Positions 31,530-43,605 of a DNA stretch of 64,000 bases are shown here, piece after piece (position 1 is the first letter of the stretch; each line of letters begins with the position of its first letter). The DNA is from Phaeoceros laevis (lineage: Eukaryota; Anthocerotophyta; Anthocerotopsida; Notothyladales). The translations under genes were made by a program, and so were the position numbers. Below the pieces are notes generated by a model, which worked only from the letters and a program-made list of their open reading frames with translations, had not been told where the DNA came from and searched no databases. The stretch covers positions 1 to 64,000 of the forward strand of contig JBNGIQ010008255.1 of the NCBI GenBank assembly GCA_049999765.1, read 5' to 3'.

Positions 31530-34500
31530 GGGACGCAGGATGCGAGGGGCATTTACAGAATGGAGCCAGGAGCAAATTATTCGAAGACTGGCAGCTGTCT
31601 CATGCCATCGAGGCATTGGACTACCAGGTGCAGCGAGGATCTTACGTTGGCAAATCTGCTATCTATGGTCTTCTCAGAAAGTGCATTGCAGAGAAGAATC
31701 TGGTGCTTGGGAGCTACCTTCATGCTCTTGCTGTCAAATGTGGTTATCAGTCAGACACATTTTTGGCCAACCACATTATTTGTATGTATGCTTCCCATGG
31801 GAGGCTGGAGGACGCAATGCATGTCTTCACCGAAGTGGCTGCTCCAGACCGCTATATGTGGGCTTCCATCATCTTGGCACATGCCCGACATAAGCAGCCA
31901 ACCGAGGCTATTAGACTCTACCGATGCATGCGAGAGTCAACTGTCAAGCCGGACAATCATGTCTTTGTGGCAGTCCTGAAGGCATGTGCCGCCGTCGAGG
32001 ACTTACCTTCTGGCATCGAGGTACACACTGATATTCTAAGGACTGCAAACAAGCCCAATATCTTTGTTGGAAATTGTTTGTTATATATGTATGCAAAGTG
32101 TGGAAGCCTAGAGGATGCACGCAGAGTTTTTGACAATCTGGCAGCCCGAGATGTGGTGACATGGAATGCCATGATTACCGCATATACTCAGCACGGGCAT
32201 GGTCAAGAAGCCCTCAGCCTTCATAAGTGTATGCATCAGGAGGGCATGAGTCCTGCCAATGCTGTTACGTTTGCAGGTCTTTTGCAAGCGTGTGGCAGCT
32301 TGGGAGATTTGCACCAGGGAAAGCAGTTGCATGCAGAGATTCAGGAGCGAGGCCTGGAAGCTGATGTGATTGTTGGAAATTGTTTGGTAACCATGTATGC
32401 AAAGTGTGGAAGTCTAAGGGATGCACGTAGAGTGTTCAATACCCTGCCAACCAGAGACGTGGTGACGTGGAATGCCATGATCACAGGGTATGCTCAGCAT
32501 GGGCTCGGACAAGAAGCCCTTATGCTGTATAACATCATGAAACAGGAGAGCATCATTTTAGCCAATCCGGTTACAATGGTGTGCCTCTTGCAGGCTTGTG
32601 GAAGTCTGGCAGGACTTGAGCAGGGAAAGGAGATCCATGCTGAAATTCTCCAAGTTGGCCTGAAGGATACAACTCCTTTTGTGACTAATGCCCTCATCGA
32701 CATGTATTCAAAATGTGGGAGCTTGGAGGATGCTCGGAAGGTGTTTGACACTGTACTAACCAAAGATTTGGTGACATGGACTTCGATGATTGGAGGCTAT
32801 GCTAGACAAGGGGCTGGTCAAGAAGCCCTCACTCTCTTTGGAAGAATGCAGCATGAGTCCAGCACCCCGGCTGACACTGTGACATATGCTTGCGTCCTTG
32901 AAGCATGTGCGAGCATTGGAGCATTGCGTCAGGGCCAGCAACTCCATGCTCAAATTCGAGAAAGGGGATTCGAGTTGGATGTGGTTGTTGGCACCTCACT
33001 CGTTGCTATGTATGCAAAGTGTGGGAGCCTGGTAGATGCACGTAGTGTCTTTGACGATCTCCCGACAAAAAGTGTGATAACGTGGAATACCATGATCGCA
33101 GGATATGCTCAGCAGGGGCTGGGTCACGAAGCACTTGCTCTTCATGCAAGTATGCAACTGGAGGGCAAAACTTCAACTAATTGTGGCACGTTTGCATGCC
33201 TTCTGCAGGCATGTGCCGACATCGGGGCCCTGTATGAGGGGAAGCAGCTCCACGATCAGATTCAGGAACGAGGACTGGAAGCTGATGCAGCTGTTGGCAG
33301 CAGCCTGGTGGACATGTATGCAAAATGTGGAAGCTTAGCAAATGCTCGCAGAGTGTTTGACTTGCTGCCTACAAGAGATGTTGTGACATGGACTACCATG
33401 ATCTCTGGATACGTTCAGCATGAACTCGGTTACGAGGCCCTTTCCCTGTACGAATATATGCAGCAGGAGGGGTCCTGCTCAGCCAATCATGTGACGTATA
33501 TGTGGCTTCTTCAAGCATGTGCTAGCATTGGAGCTCTGCAACACGGGAAGCAGCTTCATGCACAGATTCAAGAAAAAGGACTGGACGCTGCTGTGGGCAG
33601 CTCTCTGGTAAACATGTACGCGAAATGTGGAAGCTTGGGTGAGAGTCGCAGAGTGTTTGACAGCTTGCCCACGAGAGACGTGGAGACGTGGAATGCTTTG
33701 CTCATTGGCTACGCTGAAAACAATGAGACTGAGATGGCAGTGCAATGTTTCGAAGAGATGCGTCAGCAAGGTGTCAAGCCAAACGAAAGTACTTTCACCG
33801 GTCTTCTTGTGGCATGCAGTCATGGGGGCCTGGTTCATGAGGGCCAAAAGTATTTCAAAATGATGGTAGAGGACCATCATGGCCCTGCTGCCACAGTGAA
33901 TCACTACAACTGCATGGTTGATCTTCTTGGTCGGTCAGGCCATCTAGATCAGGCTGAAACCTTGTTGCAAGCAATGCCCTTTGAGAAAGATTTGGTGGGA
34001 TGGACCTCACTACTGAATGCCTGCAAGAGTCACGGTGACGTGGAACGTGGAGTGCGATGTTTTGAGTCTCTTCTAGACTTAGACCGCCAAAATGCTGCTC
34101 CTTACGTTCTACTCTGTAACATTTATGCCAACGCAGGCAGGTGGGGGGATGTGGGCAGGATAGAGAAGCTGAGAAAGTCTGCAGGTGCTAAAAAGAAACC
34201 TGCGAAGGCATACATCGAAGTGAAAAAGCAGGTGCACGGGTTCACTGTTGGAGAAGACATATCCGGCCTTTCAAAAAACGCGAGAAGCATGAATCGGAGG
34301 CTGAGGGAGGAAGGAGGCCATGTGCCTCAGACGGAGTTGGTGCTCAAGGCCATGTCTGAGCAGGAGAAGGAAGATGCACTGTGTGGACACGCTGAGAAAC
34401 TAGCTTTGGCATATGGTCTGCTCAACACTCCACAAGGATCAGCTTTACTCGTTACTAAAAACCTTCGCATGTGCAATGATTGCCACAGCAGCACCAAGGT

Positions 34501-34597
34501 GATGTCATACATTGAGAAGCGGGAGGTGATAGTTAGAGATGCACACCGTGTACACCGTTTTGTGGATGGGTCGTGCTCCTGCATGGACAGACATTAA
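31530..34597 (+). CDS. PPR-DYW:KP protein ending in DRH
   Basis: About 1,020 residues in one open frame, with P-L-S triplets from about 31,660 to 33,870, then E/E+. The PG box is replaced by K-K-K-P-A (34,190-34,204), followed by a deaminase with the HAE active site (34,388-34,396) and C-N-D-C (34,472-34,483). The second zinc site is H-R-V-H (34,542-34,553) and CSC (34,574-34,582). The last residues are D-R-H instead of D-Y-W. KP-type DYW domains are associated with organellar U-to-C editing, so this is a candidate U-to-C factor in plastid or mitochondrion. All zinc and catalytic residues are intact. No in-frame ATG precedes the first repeat, and a clear acceptor (GTGCTTGCAG) ends at 31,529. 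A 5' exon carrying the targeting peptide is therefore expected but not identified. Confidence 0.9.
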
Positions 34598-34639
34598 CCC
34601 ATGTACTGTATGCGCAAAAACAAGTCCCAGTTTGTTTCA

Positions 34640-34905
34640 GCTACCAGTCAGCTAGTTTCTTAGACGGCAGTCACTGCACACATTGTACCAATACTATGTA
34701 GGAATGATAAAAGTTACAAAGGCGTTTACTTGCACAGCTCTCAAATTCTCAATCACCCAAATCACCCTCAAGGGCCTCAACTCCTCTCAATTCAGCTACA
34801 TGTGTCAGTCAGTTGTCCTACACGGCACACATTGTACCACTACGTGTGAATGCTACAAACGCATTAACCTGCACAGCTCTCAATCACCCTCAACTCCTTA
34901 CCAGT
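34640..34905. repeat. Imperfect tandem duplication, about 150 bp units
   Basis: Two units share GCACACATTGTACCA, TTGCACAGCTCTCAA and CTCAACTCCT in the same order. They lie immediately 3' of the PPR-DYW:KP gene; the second unit is shorter by small deletions. Confidence 0.75.
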
Positions 34906-35238
34906 TGAGGTTCCTTATAGCACATCGCAATGGAATGAGTCTACGGAGGAAACCCCACCACCCAGACCGGAAGGAAAAGGCCAGGCGGCAAGTTCCGGGC
35001 CTGTCTGCAGGCGTCATCGCACATTCATAGCGAGACAACTTCACTTCTTATTGCTTCCTTCATGAACCTGCTTCCTTCAAATTTCTGCAAGCACTAAGTT
35101 GTTGCATTTGGAACTATATATCAGATTATGTCTCCACAACAGGAGTATTCACTCCAAAAGGCCGAAACTGGGTGGTCACACTAATACAGCGAAGAACGCA
35201 GAGGACACGAGCACTAAAGTGGAGCACGAGGACAGTTC

Positions 35239-38200
35239 CTATATCCAAGCCAGAGACCCACGTTCAGTGGCAGCTTGTGGCCGTCCTCTCGTTGGTGTAG
35301 GTGGTCTTTGCACGTTCAGTTCCTACACAAAATGCCAATGTTCATGAGCTCGGTCCACACTCGCAGTATTCCGACATCCATGGAGTGGTAAGATCTACTC
35401 TGTACTGCTATATAGAGTGAAGCTGCGTGCCTAAAGGAAAGTGGTCTTACCTGCATCCACGTGTCTTCAGCATGGCGATCGGGCGAGGATTCTGGAGATA
35501 TAATAGCAGGAGGGAGAGGATGGATGAGTTTGGGGACCACAACCAAGTCTCTGCCTAAGACAAGTATCGCACCGGCATTATTTGCGGTACCTGCAGTAAC
35601 CAGTCCCATGAGTGGACAGACTATCAGCTTAACGTCATGCCAATTCGGATTCATTCATCACTTAACAATCAATTCATGTCTTGGCAGTGCATGCTCAGCA
35701 GTAACTGTTTCGAATTACTACATAAAATCCTTAAGCAAAGCACTCACCACAATAGTTTGTTGCAGAGAATAAAGTGATCAAGTGCCCTTGTGCAAAACGT
35801 TCAAAACCATCCATGACACACTCATGAGCCCGCACAATTAACTGCAAGTCGTTCTGTTTGCAGAACTCCATGACACGATCCGGCTGCAATATACCCACAA
35901 GTTTAAATTAGACACAAAACACATGCTAAACTGTACCAACCAATGCTTGTGCTCGACGCTTAGCCAAATACCCCAAAAGTGACGAGGCCCGGGCCCCTTG
36001 CATTGGGTCTTAAACCTTCCACACTATCATTTTCTGTTGGATCAGACCTAATAGAACACACCAACAAGTTCAATCACCAGAAACCAACAGCATAAACCAG
36101 CAAGAGCCGCACAGTTAGATAAGCATTACTGAGCACCTACCAAAGTAGATCCATCAGCACAACTGATCCAGCCTCCATGGTGATAGGCCGTTGCAATGCT
36201 TCGATTTGCTCCACATGATTAATAGACCTTCCAATTCCACCATGCATGCAAATAATCTTTTTCTCAATCAAAGCCGCTAGAGGTAGCCAATTGAAGAGAT
36301 TGTTTATCCTTTGCCATGCCCAAATGCCATCTCTCTCCCCCTGAGTGACCAATATGAGCGATTGAGATACATGGCTCAATACTGATATTCAGGGCTCATT
36401 CGACAACACTACAAAGCCCCATTGTTGGCATCTAGATAAGATCTACATGAAAGCATAAAGTGAATGGACAAACCATGCGTTCGATACATTCGATCCGAAA
36501 ACCAAAAAGGGCATTGATATCTGCAGCTTCATGATTACCACGAATCAAGTGCACACTTTTTGGATACTCAATCTGTAATGTAAAAACGAGGTAAGGATCA
36601 GACACATACAGAAAACCAGGGCAATAAGTTTCAACATCACAAAAATGTCCATAACCAATTCCCCAAGCACTTGATCCAATGACACCACCAGACCTTCAAA
36701 GCAAGCAGAAGGGCAATGGTCTCCAAGCTGTGTTGGCCTCGATCAACGTAGTCACCAAGAAAGAGATAATCAATATATCTGAAACATAGAACGGTGCAGT
36801 AATTGAGTTGTGATCATATAAAAACTTGTATGCAGGCGGCCACCTTGGTTAGATGATCTAATGTATGGTCCCATGGTGTGAAGCTTAAAACTTTGGATGC
36901 AGAAAAATCTAGCAGGTTCCATATGCCAAACAGCACTCTGTAGAGTCAATGTAAAATAGTCCTCACGGTTATCAACTGCAAAATCACTACGCCTAAACAT
37001 CATGCATCACCCCAGGAATTCAGGTCAAATAGATCAAGTACACAAACTAATTAGAACTATTTCTTTGCACAGACAACCTTAAATGGCCGAGACAAATGCG
37101 ACACCTCCTGCCAGATCATTCCTCTGAATCTCTTGTTGGGCCAAAAAACTGCCTGACGATAAAAGGTGCTATGCAATCCAATGAGTGCACATACCGCAGA
37201 TTCTACCCAGGACGTCGCACAACAGACCCTAAACCAGCTACTCACTCACATTGGCAACTTACGTTATGTCTCCAGCTGTTGAGGGTGAGCCGTACTCATC
37301 AAACAGACGCATCAGGTCACCAAATTGACCATGCAGATCACCAAAAATTTTCACCGGAGCTTTGATCTGTAACACACTAGGTTCACGAGCAAACAGATGC
37401 TCTGCAGCAGTGCAAAGCTCTGCAATTTCATTGCAATCCATAAAGAACTGACGTTTCACAGGAGGCTTCCATCCACGAGGCTTCAGTAAGTATGCGAGCA
37501 CCTGCATGCATGATCTAACTGCTTAGTGTGCTTTGAGGTCAGGTCTACAAAGACCTCATCTGCATCGTCCAATTAATGGGAGAAAACTATCAACATACAG
37601 CCCTGTACCTTCTTTTGGACGCCACTGATGGATGTTTGCCTATCCAGCAATCGCCGAGCAGCATTCCCATTATCTGGAGTTCCATAGCTTACACGGCGGC
37701 CCTCATTCTCAAATTGATCAATCGACAGCTGCCTCACCAGACCACCCAAAGCTCCACCTGGCTCCGAAGCCACCACCACCTGCTTGGTGACGATTTAATC
37801 CGATCAGGATAGTGACATGGCTGTGCAACTAGGGAGATTGGTACATGGAAGTTGCATAACAAACACAGCAAGTGCACTCAAAATCCAGTTTGCTACCAAC
37901 ACTGCTACACAACCAGCCATTCAATAAACCACCTTGTCCCACTTAAAGGCACAAGGAATCATACATGTCAGTAATGTGGGAGAAATCTCTTGCCAACCAT
38001 CACATCTACCTGTCTGATTTTCCTTCCCTGCCATGAGAACCTGAAGAAATTGAAAATACAGTACCAGATTCCACAACTGGAAACTAGAATGTAGGCTTCT
38101 TACCGCCCGATGGTGGAGTCGCACTCCTGTTGGAGGTGTCTGCATGCCAGATGATGAGTGTGAGTTGTACGGCTCAAGAGCACCCCCCAGGATGGTCTTT

Positions 38201-41200
38201 CCACTGAATGAGGCCTCTGCTCCACGATCACGATCAGGAATTTGCTTCTCATGCTCTTCCTCAGCATGCCTTTCATCAGCATTCCTCACAGCAGCTGCAG
38301 CCATAGCTGCACTGATAGCTTCTGCTTCTGCAGCTGATGCTTCAACAAGAGTGAGTTCCGCACCCATAGTTCTGTTATCATCCACAGCCACAGTTAGCCA
38401 AAAGCAAAGGAGACAGGAGATCCAGGGATAGGACAAAGCAGTCGTGAATGCAAGTGGGTACTTCAGAAAAAGAATTCAAAACTTACCGTTGACCACGGGT
38501 GTATGCATGCTCAGTGCTGATGTCCATAGAAGTGTCTCCGTTGACAGGGGTTGCAACAGGAGTGCCCAAAACAACTGCACCATCAATATTGGGTTCCTCC
38601 TCATTCTTCAAGACCGAATCAGAACGTTCTGGAACACTAATTGAAGAATTTTGAACATCAACGGAAGGGGATTGCATAGCAGCTGTTGATCCTGGTGCTG
38701 TTAACCCATCTTCTGCCACGAGCAAATCATCTAGCAGCACACCTGTTCATATGCAGACCAGAAAAGGGGATGAACCATATAAGATAGATAAGATCAAAGT
38801 GAGAAATGCAATCATCACCCTCTGATGTGCTGTGTACCTCCTCTGAGCCCACCATACATAAAAATTAATTCCCCAACTGCAGCTGCAGCATGCCGACATC
38901 GTCTTGTGAGCTCCACAGATGCCTCCCCCCCAGCCGCATCAGCACTGAAACTCCCAGTGCGTGAAGATGTAACAACAGACCTCCGATCACACCAGACCCC
39001 AGCTGCAGTATCTAGAACTACAACCAACCAGGCAGCCAGTACAAATCAGAATTATGGTCCACACACATCTTTTTGAGCACCAAGAATGTACAAGCGATGT
39101 CAGGAACCAACCTGCAACACTTGAGGAATCCTCCACCATACGGCCACCACCAAGAGCTCCACCAGAGACGTGCAGCCTTGCATGTACAAATACCTGAGTT
39201 CAAAAGTATCAGCTTCAAAGAAATAATTGTGTCACGTGACAGACAGCTGCACGGAGAATGATCCATTTTGCCACTGACAGCTTGCCTTATTCATGGCCTG
39301 TACAGCGTTGCACTGGAACTATGAAGAATCAAAAGAGGAGTTCATGGGAAAGGTTCTTACAGCTGCATGCTGATAGCGTGGAGATGGTGACACACCAGGA
39401 GCAATTGCCCACTCCCATCGACCATCCCGGTGCTTTGCAAGCCCATAGGCACTTGCAAGAGGCTGCAAGTTGCACGAAACACAACATCAGATTTCAGCTC
39501 AAACACTTACCTCTCACGAATTTCAGAGACCAACTGTCAACTTGGTCCAGTGTTACTACAGATTCTAATATGCCACAGAATGCGTTACAAAAGAAGAGCA
39601 ACAATGCGCGAAGATACTGGTGGCGGCCTTCAGGAAACAAAGCACATGAAGATGTACTGTCCGCACCAAAAAACAGGCATATGCTGAAAGATGTCCAAGG
39701 CAGGCACAAGTTCGATTTTGCAGGACATTCTACATATCCTTGATGTGGATAAATTTGTAGATCAGAGTTTTTAAGCTTCAACAGCAGTCAAGGACATTAG
39801 CTATGTGAGGATTTGACAAAGTGACCAGTAAAGCAGAAAGAAAGATGCAAGCCCAAAACCTAATATGCCTATTCAGAGCAAGTTTGGCAGATGAAAGGGG
39901 ACTGCAAATCCACTAGCATCAGGAGAGAATTACCACACTGCTTGCATCCCTGCCTCCACAAAGAAGAAGAAGACCATCTGACCGAGCACTTGCAGTTGCA
40001 TACCTACAAAGTACAGGGCATTTTCTAATGTCAACATAGCCTAAACTATTGCAAGGACACCTTCAAGATGCACACAGTTCAATGTGGCATACTTTGGCAA
40101 ACAATCAGTCTGTCACAAAGAAAACCAACAAACGGCAGCCAAGGAGTCTTGAAGAAGAAGTACATGCATGGTGGAGGACCTTCCCCCTCTGGTTCCAATT
40201 TTTTCCATTCATAAGGCTTTGCTGCTGTGTCTAGTGCCCAAACATCAGCGAGAGGTCGCTTTCCTGTTCAACACAGTGATCGACTTCATTACAAAAGAAG
40301 TACAAATACACATTGGTAAAACACTTCGCAGAAACTGTTCATCAAGAGCAGTGACTGACCATCATTGCCGCTGATTGAGAGAAGAAACCGCTGCCCGACC
40401 AATGCCATAACATGCCCATACCGTGGTCCAGGCCCCGGCCCTTGGACAACCACCCTACCAAGCACCCAAGGCAAACGTTGAAGGCTTAAGGTATGCTACT
40501 GTATCATACAACTTCAATTACAACCACACACTTTCTCATAAGCCCATGTCACAGGCCTCACCTGTGCCACCTTGGTCTTGCCTGAGTAAGATCAAGAACA
40601 TGGAGATCATCTGTAGATAGACCGGCAGGACCAATTCCACCCTGAAACAAAAGCATTAGCTGGATATTGTACTGAAAATGTAGAGAATCAGACCTCAGGT
40701 ATAGCCCTTATTAAAATAAGGCCTTTTAAATGACAGTATTATCTTCACGAAGGCTTGCCCACAAGAGCAATTACTTAAGTGCAAAGCTACATGGCATGCT
40801 GCTAGGATCTGAAGATCAAAGAAAATTTTTGGTAACAATGCAAATTCTAACCTTCCCAGCTCATCTAGATGCTTCGAGTATCAAGAGCTGAGACTAGATG
40901 ATCAGCTAACCTGAATCACAACCATAGTCCCCACAGCTGTAGCAGCATGTGCAGCTCGAGGAGATGGAGGGTCCCCAATGGGAGTAAGTCTGCATAAAAC
41001 AAGGACGTTAGTTTGTACCCAAATAGACACTTGCTTCTATTTTCCTAAAATGTTGTCCAAGTTTTGCGTTCCTCACAAATTTTCTGTGCTAGTTAGGATG
41101 ATATGGGGTTTCTGCTTCACAATATATTAGCACAGAAGTGGCTAGAGAATCTCAGCAGAACCACGAAACACACCTTGACCATTTGTGTGACTGCACGTCA

Positions 41201-41718
41201 AAACAATGTACATCAGCTGTAGCACCTGCTAATCCTGCAAGACTGGCTCACAGTTAGGTCGAATTTAGTTCTGTGGTGAAAGACAAAGTACACACGGTTC
41301 CAAGCAAGAAGTGAAGGGCATGCCACCAACACCCCGAATTAACACAAAATGCTCATGAGAGGTCCCATGTAGGTTACATAGACCAGGAAACCTGAAAGGT
41401 AGGGGCAAGAATCCTACTAATGCCTGCATTGCCAGAAGGAGGCTGAGGCCCAGCAGCAGAAGTATTTCCTTCTAACGCTGTAGCTCCGCCAAACAGGATG
41501 AGCCGAGGGCCAATATAACCCGGTTTGCCCTCCTCTCCGACGGCTGCAACTGCTGTCAGCGTGTGCCCGCATCTGGGACCCGGACCATCCTCCTTCTTTT
41601 CTAGAATATGATTTACTACCCTAAAGCTGGGGGCAGGGCGAGGGCCAGAAAGCACTTGCGCCTGAGAAGGTGGAAGTGGCTGCTCGGCCTCCCCCGACAT
41701 AGATGCATCCACTTCCAT
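35239..41718 (-). CDS. BSL: BSU1-like (BSL) kelch-repeat Ser/Thr phosphatase
   Basis: Plant PPP-family phosphatase with an N-terminal kelch propeller; relatives dephosphorylate GSK3/BIN2-type kinases in brassinosteroid and polarity signalling. Twenty-one exons join in frame to 966 residues: 41718-41418, 41234-41174, 40989-40911, 40641-40562, 40454-40360, 40263-40164, 40003-39937, 39462-39361, 39193-39112, 39017-38838, 38742-38487, 38371-38104, 37779-37609, 37501-37263, 36778-36694, 36572-36474, 36340-36141, 36047-35972, 35883-35748, 35590-35451, 35322-35239. Kelch landmarks: [37 protein letters not shown]. The phosphatase has GDLHGQ, GDYVDRG, RGNHE, HGG and RAHE, i.e. the complete metal and catalytic set. 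The end [11 protein letters not shown] is diagnostic of BSL proteins. The linker between domains is Ala/Glu-rich (EASAAEAEA). No lesions. Confidence 0.97.
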
Positions 41719-43605
41719 TACCCCCTAGGTCAAGAGGACGAATACCGTCGATCCTGATGAGCATCATGCACCCTCACTCCATCCCGTGAAGCGAACTCCA
41801 CGATTACACAGTCCTCTAGAAGTGACCAGCGCTGCTGTCGTCTCATTGAAGCTCGCAGCATGGACTACGCCTGGCAACTGACACTAAATCTATCTCCAGA
41901 ACCTGCACATGATCAGGGCCGAGGCGCCTAACGTACGCCCCCCCCTGTCGCTCCCACCAAGGCTGGGGGAGTTCTATGCTAGCCTACTGAATCCCCCTGC
42001 ACCAGAACTGCAAGGCAGCTCCACCACGTCAACTGAGCCTACAATCACCTTCTGCTATTCCAGATTTGTGCCTGCTGACCATTGTGTTAGCAGAAGCAGC
42101 ACCGAAGGCCGTCAATCCCTCATACAGGGCGTCAAGAATGCGCGACAGCGCGTGGACGCTGAAAGACGATGCATATTCAGCAGCAACAGCACCAACATCG
42201 CAGCCGGAAAGCTTATCGGGCAAGGATGTTCGAGCGCGAGGGCTCGGCGACGAAGAATGCTACCGCTACGTGTTCACTTTTGTCCTGGAACTCAAACACA
42301 GAGCAGCTGCCGTTCCTGAACCATTTAGACTTATTGATTAGACAAAGTTTGTAATTACCAAACCCCGAAATTCTGAGCCTCACGGCCGACGATGAGTAAG
42401 CTTAGAATCCGACCCCTTCAGGCCCCCGTCCCCAAAACATTGCTTGAAGAAGTGTTTTCCCTCCACTTTGCTCGAAAAGTGTCAGGTCGCGGTGGACCAA
42501 TTCAAATGGTAGGGCATTAGGAGCTTGCGCACGGCTTCAGCTGCTGTAGACAGCAACGCTACTTGGCGCCCCCTTCGCGCCCTTGGAGACACGATCCAGT
42601 TGTAACCAAGGTGTGTCTGATGGCGCAGCAGAAGACACCTTGTCTGGGGCTGGAAGGCAGATTGGCAAGTCAGGAACAGGGAGCGGGAACAGTGCACTGT
42701 GTCGCAATGAGCTTAGCACATTGCGTAACGGCTGCGAGCACTGTTCATATGGTGCTTGCTTTGACACCTTACTCAGGAGGAAAAAGATCTGCAGAGACTG
42801 CATTGGTGGCTAGCCAGGGGGCTGGGAGCTTGATGAAGCGAAGCATTTTGTTTCCACGCAGGACTATTGTCGCGTTGCAGCCTCGGATCGTGGTGTATCA
42901 GTCATCATTTGAGCCAGAGCGTGCTGGGCACATCCATGTTCTGTAAATTGGTGATTACGTCGAATACACTGTACTGTGTGTGTTCATGGGAAAGGTCGTC
43001 TCTGGCAATCTCGGACGCGTAGCTCGATCCTTTCGGGTTAGGGCTCATGCTGGCTACAGGAAGCGAAGAGGGGGAGCTGCTGGCGGGAAAAGGTCGTTGA
43101 ATTTGGCGGTATGGATCATGCAGGATTGGTCACTGTGCTAGCAGTTTCTCCGCCACCGAGCTATCTTCAGAGAATCTGGGAACTTGCGAGATACACGCTG
43201 TTTACTACCCATGCGACTAGCAGCCACTTGCAGCCTGCTCCACTTGTCGCCTGCCTGGTCGTTGCTGTAGCTGCGGTCCCGCCACTGCAGTTGTGCAGTT
43301 GCATCTCTGGATTTTTTTTGGTGGAAAATGTACCTGCAAACTAGGGCCGGGGGAGAGTTCGAGCCTTTAGTACGAAAGGCGCGGTTGCAATTCGTCTGCA
43401 TGATTCCCGAAGAGCCGTGCCAGCTTTCGGATGTTGGACAGTGCCATGTAGCCCTAACGGATTGCCGTCAAGCCAGGCCGACAGGTATTTTACTACCCCC
43501 AGGAACTCGGCGAATCCTGCGGGTTAAGTGGAGTCATCAGCATTGATTCAGCTAGACGGGTAGGCTTCACTTCCAAGTACGCAGGCCAGTTTCATTTCAG
43601 GGGGA
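41719..43605. other. Intergenic between divergent BSL and MATE genes
   Basis: About 1.9 kb with both 5' flanks. Short frames on both strands (for example around 41,909-42,341) resemble no family I know. A CT-rich stretch just before 43,606 suits a 5' leader. Confidence 0.55.

Noticed and set aside
31524-31979. Alternative-frame open readings over the PPR genes (also antisense ones around 11.4-12.2, 28-30 and 59-61 kb)
   Set aside because: Repeat-rich PPR coding sequence produces recurring antisense and shifted frames; none shows independent motifs.
41909-42341. Possible small gene upstream of BSL
   Set aside because: Two overlapping plus frames and one minus frame of similar length, none with family resemblance or a consistent start.
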